In this document: positions 12,263 to 23,760 of the stretch, piece by piece | How positions within the stretch are numbered: position 1 is the first letter of the stretch | Layout of the letters: every line of letters begins with the position of its first letter | DNA from: Callorhinus ursinus | Lineage: Eukaryota; Chordata; Mammalia; Carnivora; Otariidae | Reading direction: 5' to 3' | Length of the DNA stretch: 64,000 nt | Assembly: GCF_003265705.1 (NCBI RefSeq) | Contig: NW_020312775.1 | Coordinates: forward strand, 9,350,821-9,414,820 | The notes under the pieces: generated by a model | What the model saw: the letters and a program-made list of their open reading frames with translations, nothing else | Database searches by the model: none | What the model was told of the DNA's origin: nothing | Translations under genes and position numbers: made by a program

Positions 12263-14584
12263 CATTACTTGACTAATCATTAGGGAAACTCAAATTTCAT
12301 CCACAAAGAGATACCCCTTCAAACACATTGGGATAACTATTAAAAACAAAAAAACCAAAAAGAAAATAATGTGTTGGTGATGATGTGCAGAAATTGGAAC
12401 ACTTTCGCTTTGATGGGAATATAAAATCATGCAGCTGCTATGGGAAACAGTGTGTATGCTCCTCAAAAATATAAAAATACCATTAACATTTAATAATTTC
12501 ACTTCTTAGTATATACCCAAAAGAATTGAAACAGAGTTTCAACCAGATATTTGCACACATATATTCATAGCAGCAATATTCACAGTAACCAGAAGGTGGA
12601 AGCAAACCAATTGTTCACTGGTGAATGAAAGAATAAACAAAACATGGTATGTACATATAATGTAATATTGTCTAGCTTTAAAAGGAAAGGAAATTCTGAC
12701 AAATTGTATAACATGGATGAATTTTGAAGAATTATGCTCTAAGTAAAATGTACCAGTCACAAAAGGGTAACTACTTATGATTCCACTTTTATGAGGTACC
12801 TAGAGTTGTCAAATTCATAGAAACAGAAAATAAAGTGGTGGTGGCCAGTGGCTGAGGTGAGTGAGGAATGGTGTTTTTTTTGTTGTTGTTGTTTAATGAG
12901 TACAGTTTCAGTGTGAGGAGACAAAAAAAAGATCTGGACATAAATGATTGGTAATGTTTTCACAACAATGTGAATGTACTTAATGCCACTAAATTTCACG
13001 TTTGAGAGTGGTTAAATGGTAAATTTTATGTTATGTAAAAATAACCTAGCATAATGAAAAGGTGATTAATTATTACTTTGCTAACTATGGGGAGAACTAG
13101 TGTGGATAATCTTAGCATCACATATATTTAGCTATAATACAGTAAATATTTGAGGCAGTGATTGACCTTGTTTATATTTTGCATAAGGTTAAAATAATTG
13201 TTTTTTGCATCTCTTAGGAACCAATCTTAGGAGAAGCATGTCAAAGATACGCTGAATAGCAGGAAGACAGTCATTTAGGATTAAACTATTTTTTATTAAG
13301 TTTTTTGTTTTAATCCCAGTAAAATTAACATACAGTGCTATAATAGTTTCAGGTGTACAATATAGTGATTCAACAATTCTATACATTACTCAGTGCTCAT
13401 CATGAGAAGTTTACTCTTTAATCCCCATCATATATTTCATCCATCCTCCCACTCATCTGCCCTCTGGTAATCGTCACTTTATTCTCTATAGCTAAGAGTC
13501 TGATTTTAGGTTTCTCTCTCTCGCTCTTGCTCTCTCTTTCCTTTTGCTTCTTTGTTTTGTTTCTTAAATTCAACATATGATTGAAGTCATATGGTGTTTG
13601 TCTTTCTCTGACTTATTTCACTTAGCATAATGCTCTCTAGCTCCATCCATGTTGTTGCAAATGGCAAGATGTCATTCTTTTTTATGGTTGAATAATATTC
13701 CATGGTACATATATACTACATATTAATTATCCATTCATCTGGCGATGGACACGGGCTACTTCCATAATTTGGTTATTGTAAATTATGCTCCAATAAGCAT
13801 GTACATCTGTTCCTTTCAATTTTTTTGGTATTATTTTGGGTAAATACCCAGTACTGCAATTACTGAATCATAAGGTAGTTATATTTTTAACTTTTAGAGG
13901 AACCTCCATACTGTCTTCCATGGTAGTGGCACCTGTTTGCATTCCCACTGCCAATACAAGAAGATTCCTTTTCCTCCACATCCTCTCAAACACTGCTTTC
14001 TCCTATTGTTGCTTTTAGCCATTCAGACCAGCCATTTAGACCAGATGTGATATCTCATTGTAGCTTTGACTCGCATTTCCATGATAATGAGTGATGTTGA
14101 GAGTCTTTCATGTGTCTGTTGGCCATCTGAGTGTTTTTGTTTCTGTTTTTTGAAAAAAATCTATTAATCTGTATGTTTTCTTGGGAGAACTGTCCGTTCA
14201 TGCCTTCTGCCATTTTTAAAATTGGATTATTTGGGGTATTTTTGCTGTTGAGTTGTATGAATTCTTTGTATATTTTGGATACTAACCTTTTATCAAATAT
14301 GTTGTTTGCAAATATCTTCCTTTAGTAGTTTTCCTTGTAGTTTTGTTGATTGATTCCTTTGTTGTGCAGAAGATTTTTATTTTCATGTAGTCCCAACAGT
14401 TTATTTTTGCTTTTCTTTCCCTTGCTTCAGAAGACATATATACAAAAATGTTGCTAAGGCTGATATCAGAGAAATTACTGCCTTGCTCTTTTCTAGAATT
14501 TTTATGGTCTCATGTCTAACATTTAGGTTCTTAATCCATTTTCAGTTTATTTTTGTGTATGGTGTAAGAAAGTGGTCCAGTTTC

Positions 14585-14790
14585 GGGCACCAGGGTGGCT
14601 CAGTTGGTTAAGCGACTGCCTTCAGCTCAGGTCATGATCCTGGAGTCCCAGGATCGAGTCCCACATCGGGCTCCTTGCTCAGCAAGGAGTCTGCTTCTCC
14701 CTCTGACCCTCTTCCCTCTTGTACTCTCTATCTCTCATTCTCTCTCTCTCAAATAAATAAATAAAATCTTTTTTTAAAAAAAAAAGAAAG
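14585..14790 (+). mobile_element. CAN SINE, first of a tandem pair
   Basis: The head is GGGCACCAGGGTGGCTCAG and the tail AAATAAAATCTTTTTTTAAA. GTCCAGTTTC before it and a GTTCCAGTTTC copy after the second SINE (about 15025) indicate one target site in the antisense L1. Confidence 0.88.
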
Positions 14791-14793
14791 AGG

Positions 14794-15012
14794 GCGCCTG
14801 GGTGGCTCAGTTGGTTAAGCCACTGCCTTCGGCTCAGGTCATGATCCTGGAGTCCCAGGATCGAGTCCCGCATTGGGCTCCCTGCTCGGCAGGGAGTCTG
14901 CTTCTCCCTCTGACCCTATCCCCTCTGATGTGCTCTCTCTCTCTCATTCTCTCTCTCTCAAATAAATAAATAAAATCTTTAAAAAAATAAAAAAAATTAA
15001 AAAAATTAAAAA
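14794..15012 (+). mobile_element. CAN SINE, second of a tandem pair
   Basis: The head GGCGCCTGGGTGGCTCAG follows directly on the A-rich tail of the preceding SINE in the same orientation, implying insertion into that tail. It ends in AAATAAAATCTTTAAAAAAA. Confidence 0.9.
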
Positions 15013-16299
15013 AAGAAAGATAGTGTTCCAGTTTCATTGTTTTGCATGTTGCTGTCTAGTTCATCCAACATCAGTTGTTGAAGAGATTGTCTTATTTCCG
15101 TTGGATATTCTTTCTTGCTTTGTCGAGGATTAGTTGATGATAGAGTTGTGGGTTCATTTCTGGGTTCTCTGTACTGTTGCATTGATCTATGAGTCTATTT
15201 TTGTACCAGTACCATACTTTTTTGATCACTACAGCTCTGTAATATAACTTGAAACCTGGAATTGTGATGCCTCCAGCTTTGCTTTTCTTTCTCAAGTTTG
15301 CTTTGGTTATTTGGAGTCTCTTTTGGTTCCATATGAATTTTAGGGTTGTTTGTTCTAGCTTTGTGAAAAAAATGTTGGTATTTTGATAAGGATTACATTA
15401 AATGTGTAGATTACTTTGGGTAGTATACACATTTTAACAATGTTTGTTCTTCCAATCTTTGAGCATGGTATGCCTTTCCATTTTTTGTGTCATCTTCAAT
15501 TTCTTTCATCAGTGTTTTATAGTTTTCAGAGAACAGGACTTTTACCTCTTTGGTTAAGTTCTTTTTTTCTAGATATTTTATTGCTTTTGTACAATTGTAA
15601 ATGGGATTATTTTCTTCTCTTTCTGCTCTTTAATTATTAGTATACAGAAATAGAACAGATTTCTGTACATTGATTTTGTAACCTGAGACTTTACTGAATT
15701 CATTTATTAGTTCTAGTAGTTTTTTTTGTTGGAGTCTTTAGGATTTTCTAGGTATAGTGTCATGTTATCTTCAAATAGTGAAAGTTTGACTTCTTCCTTG
15801 CTTATTTGGATGCCTTTTATTTTTATTTATTTATTTATTTATTATTTATTTTCTCTGATTGCTGTGGCTTAGACTTCCAGTACTGTGTTGAATAAAAGTG
15901 ATGAGAGTGGATATCCTTGTCCTGTTCCTGATCTTAGAGGAAAAACTCTCAGTTTTTCCCCATTATGTATGTTAGCTGCTGGTTGCTCATTTTTCATATA
16001 TATGACCTTTATTATGTTGAAGTATGTTCCTTCTAATCTCCTTTTTGAGTTTTTATTTTTATCATGAATGGATGTTGTACTTTTTCTGCATCAATTTAAA
16101 TGATCATATGGTTTTAATATGATTAACCTTTTTAAAAAACCTACCACAGATCAATTATTTCCGATAAGAAAGAGTATTAGTGTTATCAATTATGATTCAG
16201 TGGTACGTTTCTCAGAAGAAAACATATAATATACATATTTATCCCTTTAGTCTTTTCTTCCCAAATTCTATCCTTTATATCACTGTTAGATCAATTTCC

Positions 16300-16630
16300 C
16301 CTAAAGAGTTTTCTTTGTGATATTCCACTCCCCTTAAATTTAACTGTCCCTTCACTACAAGTTAAAATCCAAAAGCTTCCACTTTGACATTCCAGGCTGT
16401 CAAATGATCTGGTACTTATTTGGGTTTTGAATTGTCCACCCAAATTGCATTTCAACCTAAAGTCTCTGCTTTTATCTACAAATCTATCTCCTTTATATCC
16501 ATGGTTTGGATTGTGAATTTTTCTAGACCTGAAATTCCCTTCATTATATTGTGTATATGCAAAGTACAAATTCTACTTCCTCCATGAATTTTTTGAGGAC
16601 ATCATCTCATACTGATCTCCATCTTCTGAA
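16300..16630. repeat. Possible L2-type remnant
   Basis: AAAATCCAAAAGCTTCCAC, CAAATGATCTGGTACTTATT and CTACTTCCTCCATGAATTT resemble LINE2 3' sequence. The level of divergence makes this tentative. Confidence 0.3.
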
Positions 16631-16687
16631 TTCTGATAACCTTATTAATTACAAATTTGTCACTTGGCCTTAAGTTAATATCTTTTA

Positions 16688-16736
16688 ACTATTATATATA
16701 AATATATATTATCTATAATATATATATTATATATAT
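16688..16736. repeat. AT microsatellite
   Basis: ATTATATATAAATATATATT and related alternating AT sequence occur in otherwise unique intronic DNA. Confidence 0.85.
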
Positions 16737-17301
16737 ACTATCTTGAAGAGAATGTGAATGTTATAACTACAAATCATGTGACCGAGTTATTGAAGAAACC
16801 TATCACACTTTATCCAAACAAATGTCTCCCATTTAAAGAAGTTACCTTTGAAAAATCAAATACTTAATACAATAGAGTTATTGTTCAAAATATAATTAGT
16901 ATCTCTTTTTGGGAATTCTTTCTGTATAGCTTTCATCCTTTGGGGACTAATATAATTTTTGAAGTAGTAAAGTCTTATTGATTTGAGATGGTGAATAGTT
17001 TCAGTGATATAGTTTGGCATTAAATTTCTTTATTCTTGCATCCCTTTTATTTCATTATTTTATAGGGTGATTTTCAAACAATAAAATAATATTTAAAGAA
17101 TATGTTTCTGATGATACACCTAAAATACATTAGAATTTCTTCAAAATATTTTGAGCCTAGGAGTAAGTGTGCAATTTTACAAAAAAAAATTAATCCTCTG
17201 AAAGGATTAACACTTATTTGGGAGACAACCTTCTAGTAGCCTAAAAATATTTCTCATTTCTGAAAAAAAAATACATACATAAATAAATAGAAATATTTTA
17301 C

Positions 17302-17514
17302 CGTTCCACACAGCCAGAAAGCCTGGAGCAATGGCTAGAAGCAGGGGCATCATGACCCCCAGCAACATATAAGAATCCATTGTATGCTGCAACTCCCACA
17401 CCTCCACGTCTTTTGGACATTGAAGCACACAGACTCCACTTGTTAGTGTGTGGGTCAAAGTATTCCATTGATTTGAGGCAGGAACTTCCATCACGACCAC
17501 CAATAGCATATAGT
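17302..17514 (-). CDS. KLHL4: KLHL4 coding exon, Kelch repeat 4 and start of repeat 5
   Basis: The exon has 213 nt, with acceptor GCTCTTTTTTCCTAG before ACTATATGC and donor GTGGAACG followed by GTAAAA. The translation [40 protein letters not shown], then [20 protein letters not shown] and [10 protein letters not shown] covers Kelch blade 4 and the first strand of blade 5. It ends two bases into an arginine codon, so at least one more coding exon with the rest of the propeller follows to the left of the window. From memory the usual mammalian sequence has LYVVGG, APASNH and SRLSDC at three of these sites. The differences may be lineage-specific, and none breaks the frame. Confidence 0.95.
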
Positions 17515-17533
17515 CTAGGAAAAAAGAGCAGAA

Positions 17534-17557
17534 GTGTGTGTGTGTGTGTGTGTGTGT
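17534..17557. repeat. (TG)n microsatellite beside a KLHL4 acceptor
   Basis: A run of 12 TG units lies on the plus strand 20 nt upstream (in transcript sense) of the repeat-4 exon acceptor. It is read as (CA)n in the pre-mRNA, a type of tract bound by hnRNP L. Confidence 0.9.
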
Positions 17558-18013
17558 ACATGTGTGTGTATAAAACGTTTTCAGTTTGTGCATCAAATAA
17601 ATGTGAAAGCACCTTGTACAAAGCATTTCAAGTTTATGACTATATGTTCTACTCCCTTAGTATTTTGTAGTGGATGCCCTGAGTTTGTGAATGGATAATT
17701 ACTTAAAGGCACTTTTCAAGGTCTAATCCACTCCAAACCTCCCAGGCTTCATCATTTTTGTGAAAGTTTGACACAATGGACTAAAACATTCCATGAGAAA
17801 TGAAAACAGAAAGAGAAAGGAGATATCAAAAGCATTGGCAGTATTTGTCAATGCCTCAATAAACCTGGAAATTAAAATATAAAAAGGGTAGGTAGGATGT
17901 TTCCAAAGACTAACTCCAGCAACTTTATGATTTTAGCTAGGTTCAACTGCATAGCATTAAAATCCCTCTTATCTTTATGAACTGTTTTACTTAGTATTAA
18001 AAACATTTGTCAT

Positions 18014-18535
18014 GAAATAAGTCAATCAGAGAAAGACATATATCATATGATCTCACTGATATGAGGAATTCTTAATCTCAGGAAACAAACTGAGGGTTGC
18101 TGGAGTTGTGGGGGGTGGGAGGGATGTGGTGGCTGGGTGATAGACATTGGGGAGGGTATGTGCTGTGGTGAGCGCTGTGAATTGTGCAAGACTGTTGAAT
18201 CATAGACCTGTACCTCTGAAACAAATAATACATTATATGTAAAAAAAAAAAAAAAAGAAGAAGAAGATAGCAGGAAGGGAAAAATGAAGGAGGGGAAATC
18301 GGAGGGGCAATGAATCATGAGAGACTATAGACTCTGAGAAACAAACTGAGGGTTCTAGAGGGGAAGGGGGTGAGGGGATGGGTTAGCCTGGTGATGGGTA
18401 TTAAAGAGGGCACGTTCTGCATGGAGCACTGGGTGTTATATGCAAACAATGAATCATGGAACACTACATCAAAAACTAATGATGTAATGTATGGTGATTA
18501 ACATAACATAATAAAATAAAATAAAATATATTAAA
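18014..18535 (+). mobile_element. Young 5'-truncated L1 3' end with duplication
   Basis: The element runs from GAAATAAGTCAATCAGAG to AACATAACATAATAAAATAA and an A-rich tail. AAAACATTTGTCAT at 18000-18013 is repeated at 18536-18549, and the site reads TATT/AAAA, the usual L1 endonuclease target. It lies in the intron between the repeat-3 and repeat-4 exons. Confidence 0.9.
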
Positions 18536-18549
18536 AAAACATTTGTCAT

Positions 18550-19449
18550 TAAGAAGACTAACTTAATAAACGACTAAGGGAATAAGATAGAATCAACAAA
18601 CTGGATTCTTTCCTAAGAAGATATATTAGCTATCCCATTTTTTCCATGAATTTTAGAATGCCAATTCTTACGATGAGCAGTATTTTAATCTAATTTAAAT
18701 TAATCCTGCATCAATAAAAAACATAAACATTTACTAAACCATGTTTATAACTGGTTCATGCTCAGTTGTGAATAATAGCAAGTCAGTAAAACAAAATTAA
18801 ATTAGACAAATTTGGTGATTTCAGTGTATTCTGTAATAGGTAGGAGATTGTTTCCAAGTCACCTGATACTGAGATCAGGCCAAAGATAATCAGATTTAGG
18901 AGTTTTAAGCTCTAAGACACTGTAAGACTGGGTATCCTCTTAATAGACATTTACTACTTCATGCACAAGGTGATAGAAACAATCTTTGTTGAAATTTCCC
19001 AGTTGTATGATGAAATATTGACTTTATATACAGTCAGTACAGACACGCAAGGCTGTCTCCCGCCACTGATCAATCTTGGTGTCTGAAATTGTCATCATTA
19101 AAGTTTCTCCTATATGCTGGTCATTGTTTCTAAAGGCCCCTTGTTAGAAAGGGCATAATTGCCTTGAAGAAGTAACAATTCAAAGATCTTAGCAACCTTT
19201 AATGTCATTGGATTTTAATATATTACCTTGCTGTCATAGGCAAGTGATCAGGAAGGGGGAAAGATTCAGAAAGATAAGACTCGGTGTAATTATAGAGTTG
19301 GGAACCCTGAACATTCAGGACAGTGAATGATAAAGAACAAAAAGACTTGCCCTATTACAAAACTAACCAGTTTTAATAAGAATAAGTCATGATGTAAAAA
19401 ATGGTAACTTCTTGAAGGCAAAATTGGAACTTCTTTGCCTATAAAAGTG
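18550..19449. other. Intronic DNA, nothing recognised
   Basis: Unique-looking AT-rich sequence between an L1 tail and an MER5 element, in the intron between Kelch exons. Confidence 0.6.
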
Positions 19450-19810
19450 CTTCTCAAATTTAATGTGCTCACAAATCACTTGAGGATATTTTTTAAATGC
19501 CAATTCTGATTCAGGAAGTCTAGGGTGAGGCTAAAATTCAGCATTTCTTTTTTTCTAAATATTTTATTTATTTGACAGAGAGAGAGACAGCCAGAGAGAG
19601 AACACAAACAGGGAGAGCAGGAGAGGGAGGAGCAGGCTTCCTGTAGAGCAGGGAGCCTGATGCAGGGCTTGATCCCAGGACCACGGGATCATGACCTGAG
19701 CTGAAGGCAGATGCTTAACCATCTGAGCCACCCAGACACCCCATCAGCATTTCTAAATAGATCTAAGGTAATGCTGATGCTGCTGGTCCCAGGACTACAC
19801 TTGAGTAGCA
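19450..19810 (+). repeat. MER5-type hAT element split by a SINE
   Basis: TGCTTCTCAAATTTAATGTG, AATCACTTGAGGATATTTTT and, after the SINE, TAATGCTGATGCTGCTGGTC and CACTTGAGTAGCAAGG resemble the MER5A non-autonomous hAT-Charlie family. Confidence 0.75.
19549..19743 (-). mobile_element. CAN SINE inside an MER5-type element
   Basis: The reverse complement body ends GAGCCACCCAGACACCCC. TCAGCATTTCT at 19538-19548 is repeated at 19744-19754. Confidence 0.92.
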
Positions 19811-20015
19811 AGGCAAGACAGAATATTTAATTAAATGTTCTTTTTAGACAAGGATTTTCAATGTAATGAAGGGGAAGTTCCAGCAAAGGACTTTTGTTAC
19901 TGATTACTAGGATGTCCTGGTCATTGAGAATGCTTATTGATTGATGGATCACATCACTGAAGTGTTGTACCACATGACCTGGGAGTAAAGAACATTCATA
20001 TTTGGGTTTACTCAC

Positions 20016-20178
20016 TTATTATTTAATGCAACAACACCAACTGTGCTTCTAGGAGTTGACATACTGGCCACATAATTCCATTGACGTCCTTCAGGGTCCC
20101 ATCTTTCTACGGTATTTAGATAACTCCATCCATCATGACCACCAACAGCATACATTGGTCCTTCAAGTGTTGTTACAC
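20016..20178 (-). CDS. KLHL4: KLHL4 coding exon, Kelch repeat 3
   Basis: The exon has 163 nt, with acceptor TTTTTATCTCCTAG before GTGTAACAAC and donor AATAATAA followed by GTGAGT. The translation [20 protein letters not shown] is followed by [20 protein letters not shown] and then [13 protein letters not shown], one full Kelch blade with GG, RWDP and the W-N-Y core. The last two bases (AA) join the first base of the next exon to encode lysine, giving ...NNK-LYAIGG. The reading frame is open into the upstream intron sequence, but the pyrimidine tract and the family alignment fix the start at 20178. Confidence 0.96.
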
Positions 20179-21609
20179 CTAGGAGATAAAAATAAGATGA
20201 GGTCTCACCTAGGTATACTGCACATAATGGATTTTTTTTCATTTTGCAAACAACTGGCTGTTTAAAAAATTGTTTTTGTTTATTAAATGGTTTTGTGTAT
20301 ACATTATAATTTCCTAATCTTGATATGAAATTAAAATGGTCTCTCAACCCTAGGAAATTTTCAGGCATAGTTACTGTATAATGGCAGGGTGTCATTGTTG
20401 TAATACTGAAGTTAATGGAAGTAGTGGAATACACCATTTCTAAGGATATAATAAAAAATGCAAACTATTTTTTCTGGCATAATTTCAACATCATTTTTTT
20501 AAATATAAGGGATAGATTAGACATCTATACTGAATCTTAGATAATGCTTAGGTTATTCATAGATTTGATTATTCATAGGTTAACTGTAGTAGGTCTTTTT
20601 AACCCCTGCTTTTTATTATAGTGATAAAAAATATTCACATGAGATAACCAAATAAACAGGAATTTTTGAGGTTTAGTTAGAAATTTGTTCCATTACATAC
20701 TGTGAATTGCCCCTATCTAACTGCTTCTCTGGGAATTCACATAATTAGCCTTTTCCCCCCACCTTCTTCACCATCTCAATTAGCATCTCAGTGGTATAAC
20801 TTCATCACTTCTACCTTCTTAGTAATATCAATAAGATTTTAAAAACTTGCTATGATTTCTCTGTAAGATATGTTTTCTAAGTAATGTCTAGGAATCACAC
20901 TGACACAACTGAGCTGAATAAATATATAGTTTATCATTTGACATGGACACTTTTTTAGATAATGTGGGAAAAAAGACAATACCAGTCCTGAATCTGCCAC
21001 TTTTTAGATGTGTAAGTCAGTTCTTAAAAAAAATAAGGCATTTATTATGCTTTTTAAACAAACTCTATGATATTGAAAATTTATGGAGTCTAGCATGAAG
21101 AAAGATGTACCCTGACAAATATTCAGAAGAATCAAAGTTCCCAACTGTTTCAGAAGTGTCCCCTTCACCTTAAACTTCTTGGGAGTCTCTAGCTTAAGTA
21201 TAACTTAGAGTTGCTCTCAATCAAAACAGTTTTTTCTAAATACCCTTGCTTTGGACCTGCATCCCAAGCCTTTGCTGAAATACAGATTTGCCCCTTATAG
21301 GAAGGGACAAAGTTCATCAAATTAGAAACACAATGTCTTTCCATCATCAAGTACTTTTTGTTTCTTCTAAATTTAGTTTAGAAGAAAACTCCCTATTGTA
21401 GTTTTATGTTCCTCAATGATGTATTCCTTCCAAACTTTTTATTCTTCCTAAAGTGGTACCCTTTTAAAATACATTTAAAGGGAGGCAGGATTAACAAGTA
21501 TGACATCTGAAACAAGAAAAAAATGTTTCACAAATTTTACCATTTGATTCAGCTTTTCAGCATTTTGGAGACATTTTGACTAAGGGTTTGGCTAAATCCC
21601 AGTAATGTA
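20179..21609. other. Intronic DNA, nothing recognised
   Basis: Intron between the repeat-2 and repeat-3 exons. No repeat or RNA gene was identified apart from the L1 tail at its far end. Confidence 0.6.
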
Positions 21610-21722
21610 CACTCATGATGAGCACTGGGTGCTGTATGGAATTGTTGAATCACTATATGGTACACATGAAACTTATATAATACTGTATGTTAATTATACT
21701 GAATTAAAATAAAATAAAATCT
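21610..21722 (+). mobile_element. Short older L1 3' tail
   Basis: ACTCATGATGAGCACTGGGT and TTGAATCACTATATGGTACA through ACTGAATTAAAATAAAAT match an older carnivore L1 end. A diverged duplication (AATCCCAGTAATGTACA and AATCTCAATAATGTACA) appears to flank it. Confidence 0.7.
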
Positions 21723-21806
21723 CAATAATGTACAGCTGTATTAATTTTTTAAAAAAGATCTACTAATGATCCATTCTTTAGAAACTTTGTAACATTAAGC
21801 TCTTAC

Positions 21807-22031
21807 CTAAGCCATGCCTGTGTGTTGACATGGGAGGCATCACAGTCCAGATTTTGCCAACTGGATTAAAACATTCCACAGTATTCAAAGTTTTTAAACC
21901 ATCTCTTCCTCCCACGACATAGAGCTTATTATCAATAACTGCAACTCCAAACTGAAGCCTACGGCCACTCATGGTGCCAATATGTAGCCAGCTGTTGGTT
22001 CTGAGATCATATTTTTCGATTGTAGTGGTAC
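21807..22031 (-). CDS. KLHL4: KLHL4 coding exon, Kelch repeats 1 and 2
   Basis: The exon has 225 nt, with acceptor CCTTTTAAAAG before GTACCACTAC and donor GGCTTAG followed by GTAAGA. The translation starts [20 protein letters not shown], finishing Kelch repeat 1 with its Y-D...W signature. It continues [20 protein letters not shown], entering repeat 2 ([17 protein letters not shown]), and ends STHRHGLG. The spacing between GG, Y/F and W residues is canonical for a beta-propeller blade. Kelch propellers bind substrates of the ubiquitin ligase; the substrate of this protein is not known to me. An open frame starting at an internal methionine (21972) is only the 3' part of this exon. Confidence 0.96.
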
Positions 22032-22739
22032 CTTTTAAAGGGATATTAAAAATGGAAACATTGCTTGTATAAAAATTTTAGTTGGCATCATTCATATTAT
22101 ATTTATGTACCTATAATTTATAGAATAGAATCAGTGATTGCAACTCAAATTTAAGTACCCAATGATTCTCTAACCTGGCTGACAAGGTAAAGGTTATATT
22201 TTGCTACCATCGGATCCAAATGGAAGAGTCAGAATAAAACAGTTCATTTAATATATATGGTTTGTATACTTGTAATGGTTTCTTTGGCTATACTATGCTA
22301 CTAGTAGTACTAACACAGGTGTCAACATGATAATTTGAATCTATTACTAACTCTTTACACATCCATTACTATTTTAATTACCTATGGTCATTCAATATAT
22401 GAGTTTATGTCCTTTTATTTTATTCAGTTGTGTGTACGTTGATTTAAAATACAAGTGACTAAAGAAACAAGAATGAAAATTCCTTTTAAAAGGGCCTTTA
22501 GTGCTGATTCATACAATTTTCCATGACAGTAAAATGAAGGATTATAATTAAAAATAGACTAGGATTATTTATAATTATTTATTATATTTAAGAATTTAGT
22601 TCTGAGATATTACCTACTTCATGTGTTAATAAAAGTTCATTTTCTAGTCAATTAGTAAAATGTTAATTTTGCTATCATAGTATACTGTCACTACTGCCAT
22701 AGTAAATTGCCACTACTTCATAATAAATTGATAACTTTT

Positions 22740-23760
22740 ACATCCATGTTCATCAGTAATATCGGCCTGCAGTTTTATTTTTTAGTGGAGTCTTTACCTG
22801 GTTTTGATATCAGGGTAATGCTGGCCTCATACAATGAATTAGAAATGAAATAAGTCAAGCAGAGAAAGTCAATTATCATATGGTTTCACTTATTTGTGGA
22901 ACATAAGGAATAGCATGGAAGACATTAGGAGAAGGAAGGGAAAAATGAAGGGGGGGAATTGGAGGGAGAGATGAACCATGAGAGACTATGGACTCTGAGA
23001 AAAAAAACAGGGTTTTAGAGGGGAGGGGGGTGGGGGATGGGTTAGCCCGGTGATGGGTATTAAGGAGGGCATGTACTGCATGGAGAACTGGGTGTTATAT
23101 GAAAACAATGGATCGTGGATCACCACATCAAAAACTAATGATGTATTGTATGGTGACTAACATAACATAATAAAATTTTAAAAAAAGAAAGTTTTCCTTC
23201 CTTTTCTATTTTTTGGAATAGTTTGAGAAGAATAGGTACTAAATCTTCTTTAAATGTTTGGCAGAATTACCCTATGAAGCCATGAAGCCCTGGACTTCTG
23301 TTTACTGAGAGACTTCTGATTACTGATTTAATTTCTTTTCTGGTTATCGGTCTATTCAAGTTTTCTATTTCTATTTTGGTAGTTTATATGTTTCTAGAAA
23401 TTTATCCATTTTTTCCAGGTTGTCCAATTTGTTGGCATATAATTTTTCATAATATAATTGTTTGTATTTCTGTGGTGTTGGTTATTTCTCCTCTCTCATT
23501 TGTGATTTTATTTATTTGGGATCTCTTTTCTTTTTGATAAGTCTGGCCAGACCTTTATCAATTTTATTTTTTTCATTTTTTGAAACAACTAGCTCCTAGT
23601 TTCACTGATCTGTTCTATTTTTTTCTTAGTTTCTATACCATTTATTTCTGCTCCAATCTTCATTATTTCCTCTCTTCTGCTGGCTTATGTTTCATTTGTT
23701 GTTATTTTTCTAGCTCCTTTAGTGCATAATAAATTGTCATTTCTGTGAGCAATGCTTTTT
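22740..23760 (-). mobile_element. Antisense L1 ORF2 fragment
   Basis: Reverse-complement ORF2 sequence flanks an inserted young L1 tail: TCATCAGTAATATCGGCCTG before it, and TTTGGAATAGTTTGAGAAGA and TCCATTTTTTCCAGGTTGTC after it. It is heavily mutated. Confidence 0.8.
22846..23188 (+). mobile_element. Young L1 3' end nested in the antisense L1
   Basis: This is a full 3' UTR module from AAATAAGTCAAGCAGAG to CATAACATAATAAAATTTT. It includes a G-rich tract at 23020-23041 with runs of 4, 6, 5 and 3 guanines, a quadruplex-type pattern. Confidence 0.85.

Larger units (their letters stand above)
10936..13060 (+). mobile_element. Old L1 fragments, ORF2 to 3' end
   Basis: Weak ORF2 similarity runs from 10936 to 11965 (TCAGCAGCATTAATAAAATG and GTGGGATTTATTCCTGG). 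After an AT-rich interruption it resumes at 12270 and ends in an older L1-type 3' region near 13060 (AAATTCTGACAAATTG and the GTGGTGGCCAGTGG block). A small reversed L1 piece interrupts it at 11981-12110. Confidence 0.7.
13275..16130 (-). mobile_element. Antisense L1, 3' end to ORF2, with two SINEs
   Basis: The tract opens TTTAATCCCAGTAAAATTAA, the reverse complement of an older L1 3' end. ORF2 follows in reverse (minus-strand frame at 15092-15295: [15 protein letters not shown] and [17 protein letters not shown] sequence). It reaches the reverse transcriptase region by 16130. Two head-to-tail SINEs interrupt it at 14585-15012. Confidence 0.85.
16131..17301. other. Intron downstream of the repeat-4 exon, no gene
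   Basis: AT-rich non-coding sequence with a possible L2 remnant and an AT microsatellite. I saw no further KLHL4 exon here. The 92-codon minus frame at 16291-16569 has no Kelch features. Confidence 0.7.

Noticed and set aside
16291..16569. Possible final KLHL4 exon
   Set aside because: The 92-codon frame lacks the GG and W/Y pattern of Kelch repeats and has no convincing splice signals.
17207..17626. 139-codon minus frame overlapping the repeat-4 exon
   Set aside because: It is in the wrong frame relative to the Kelch translation and runs through the microsatellite.
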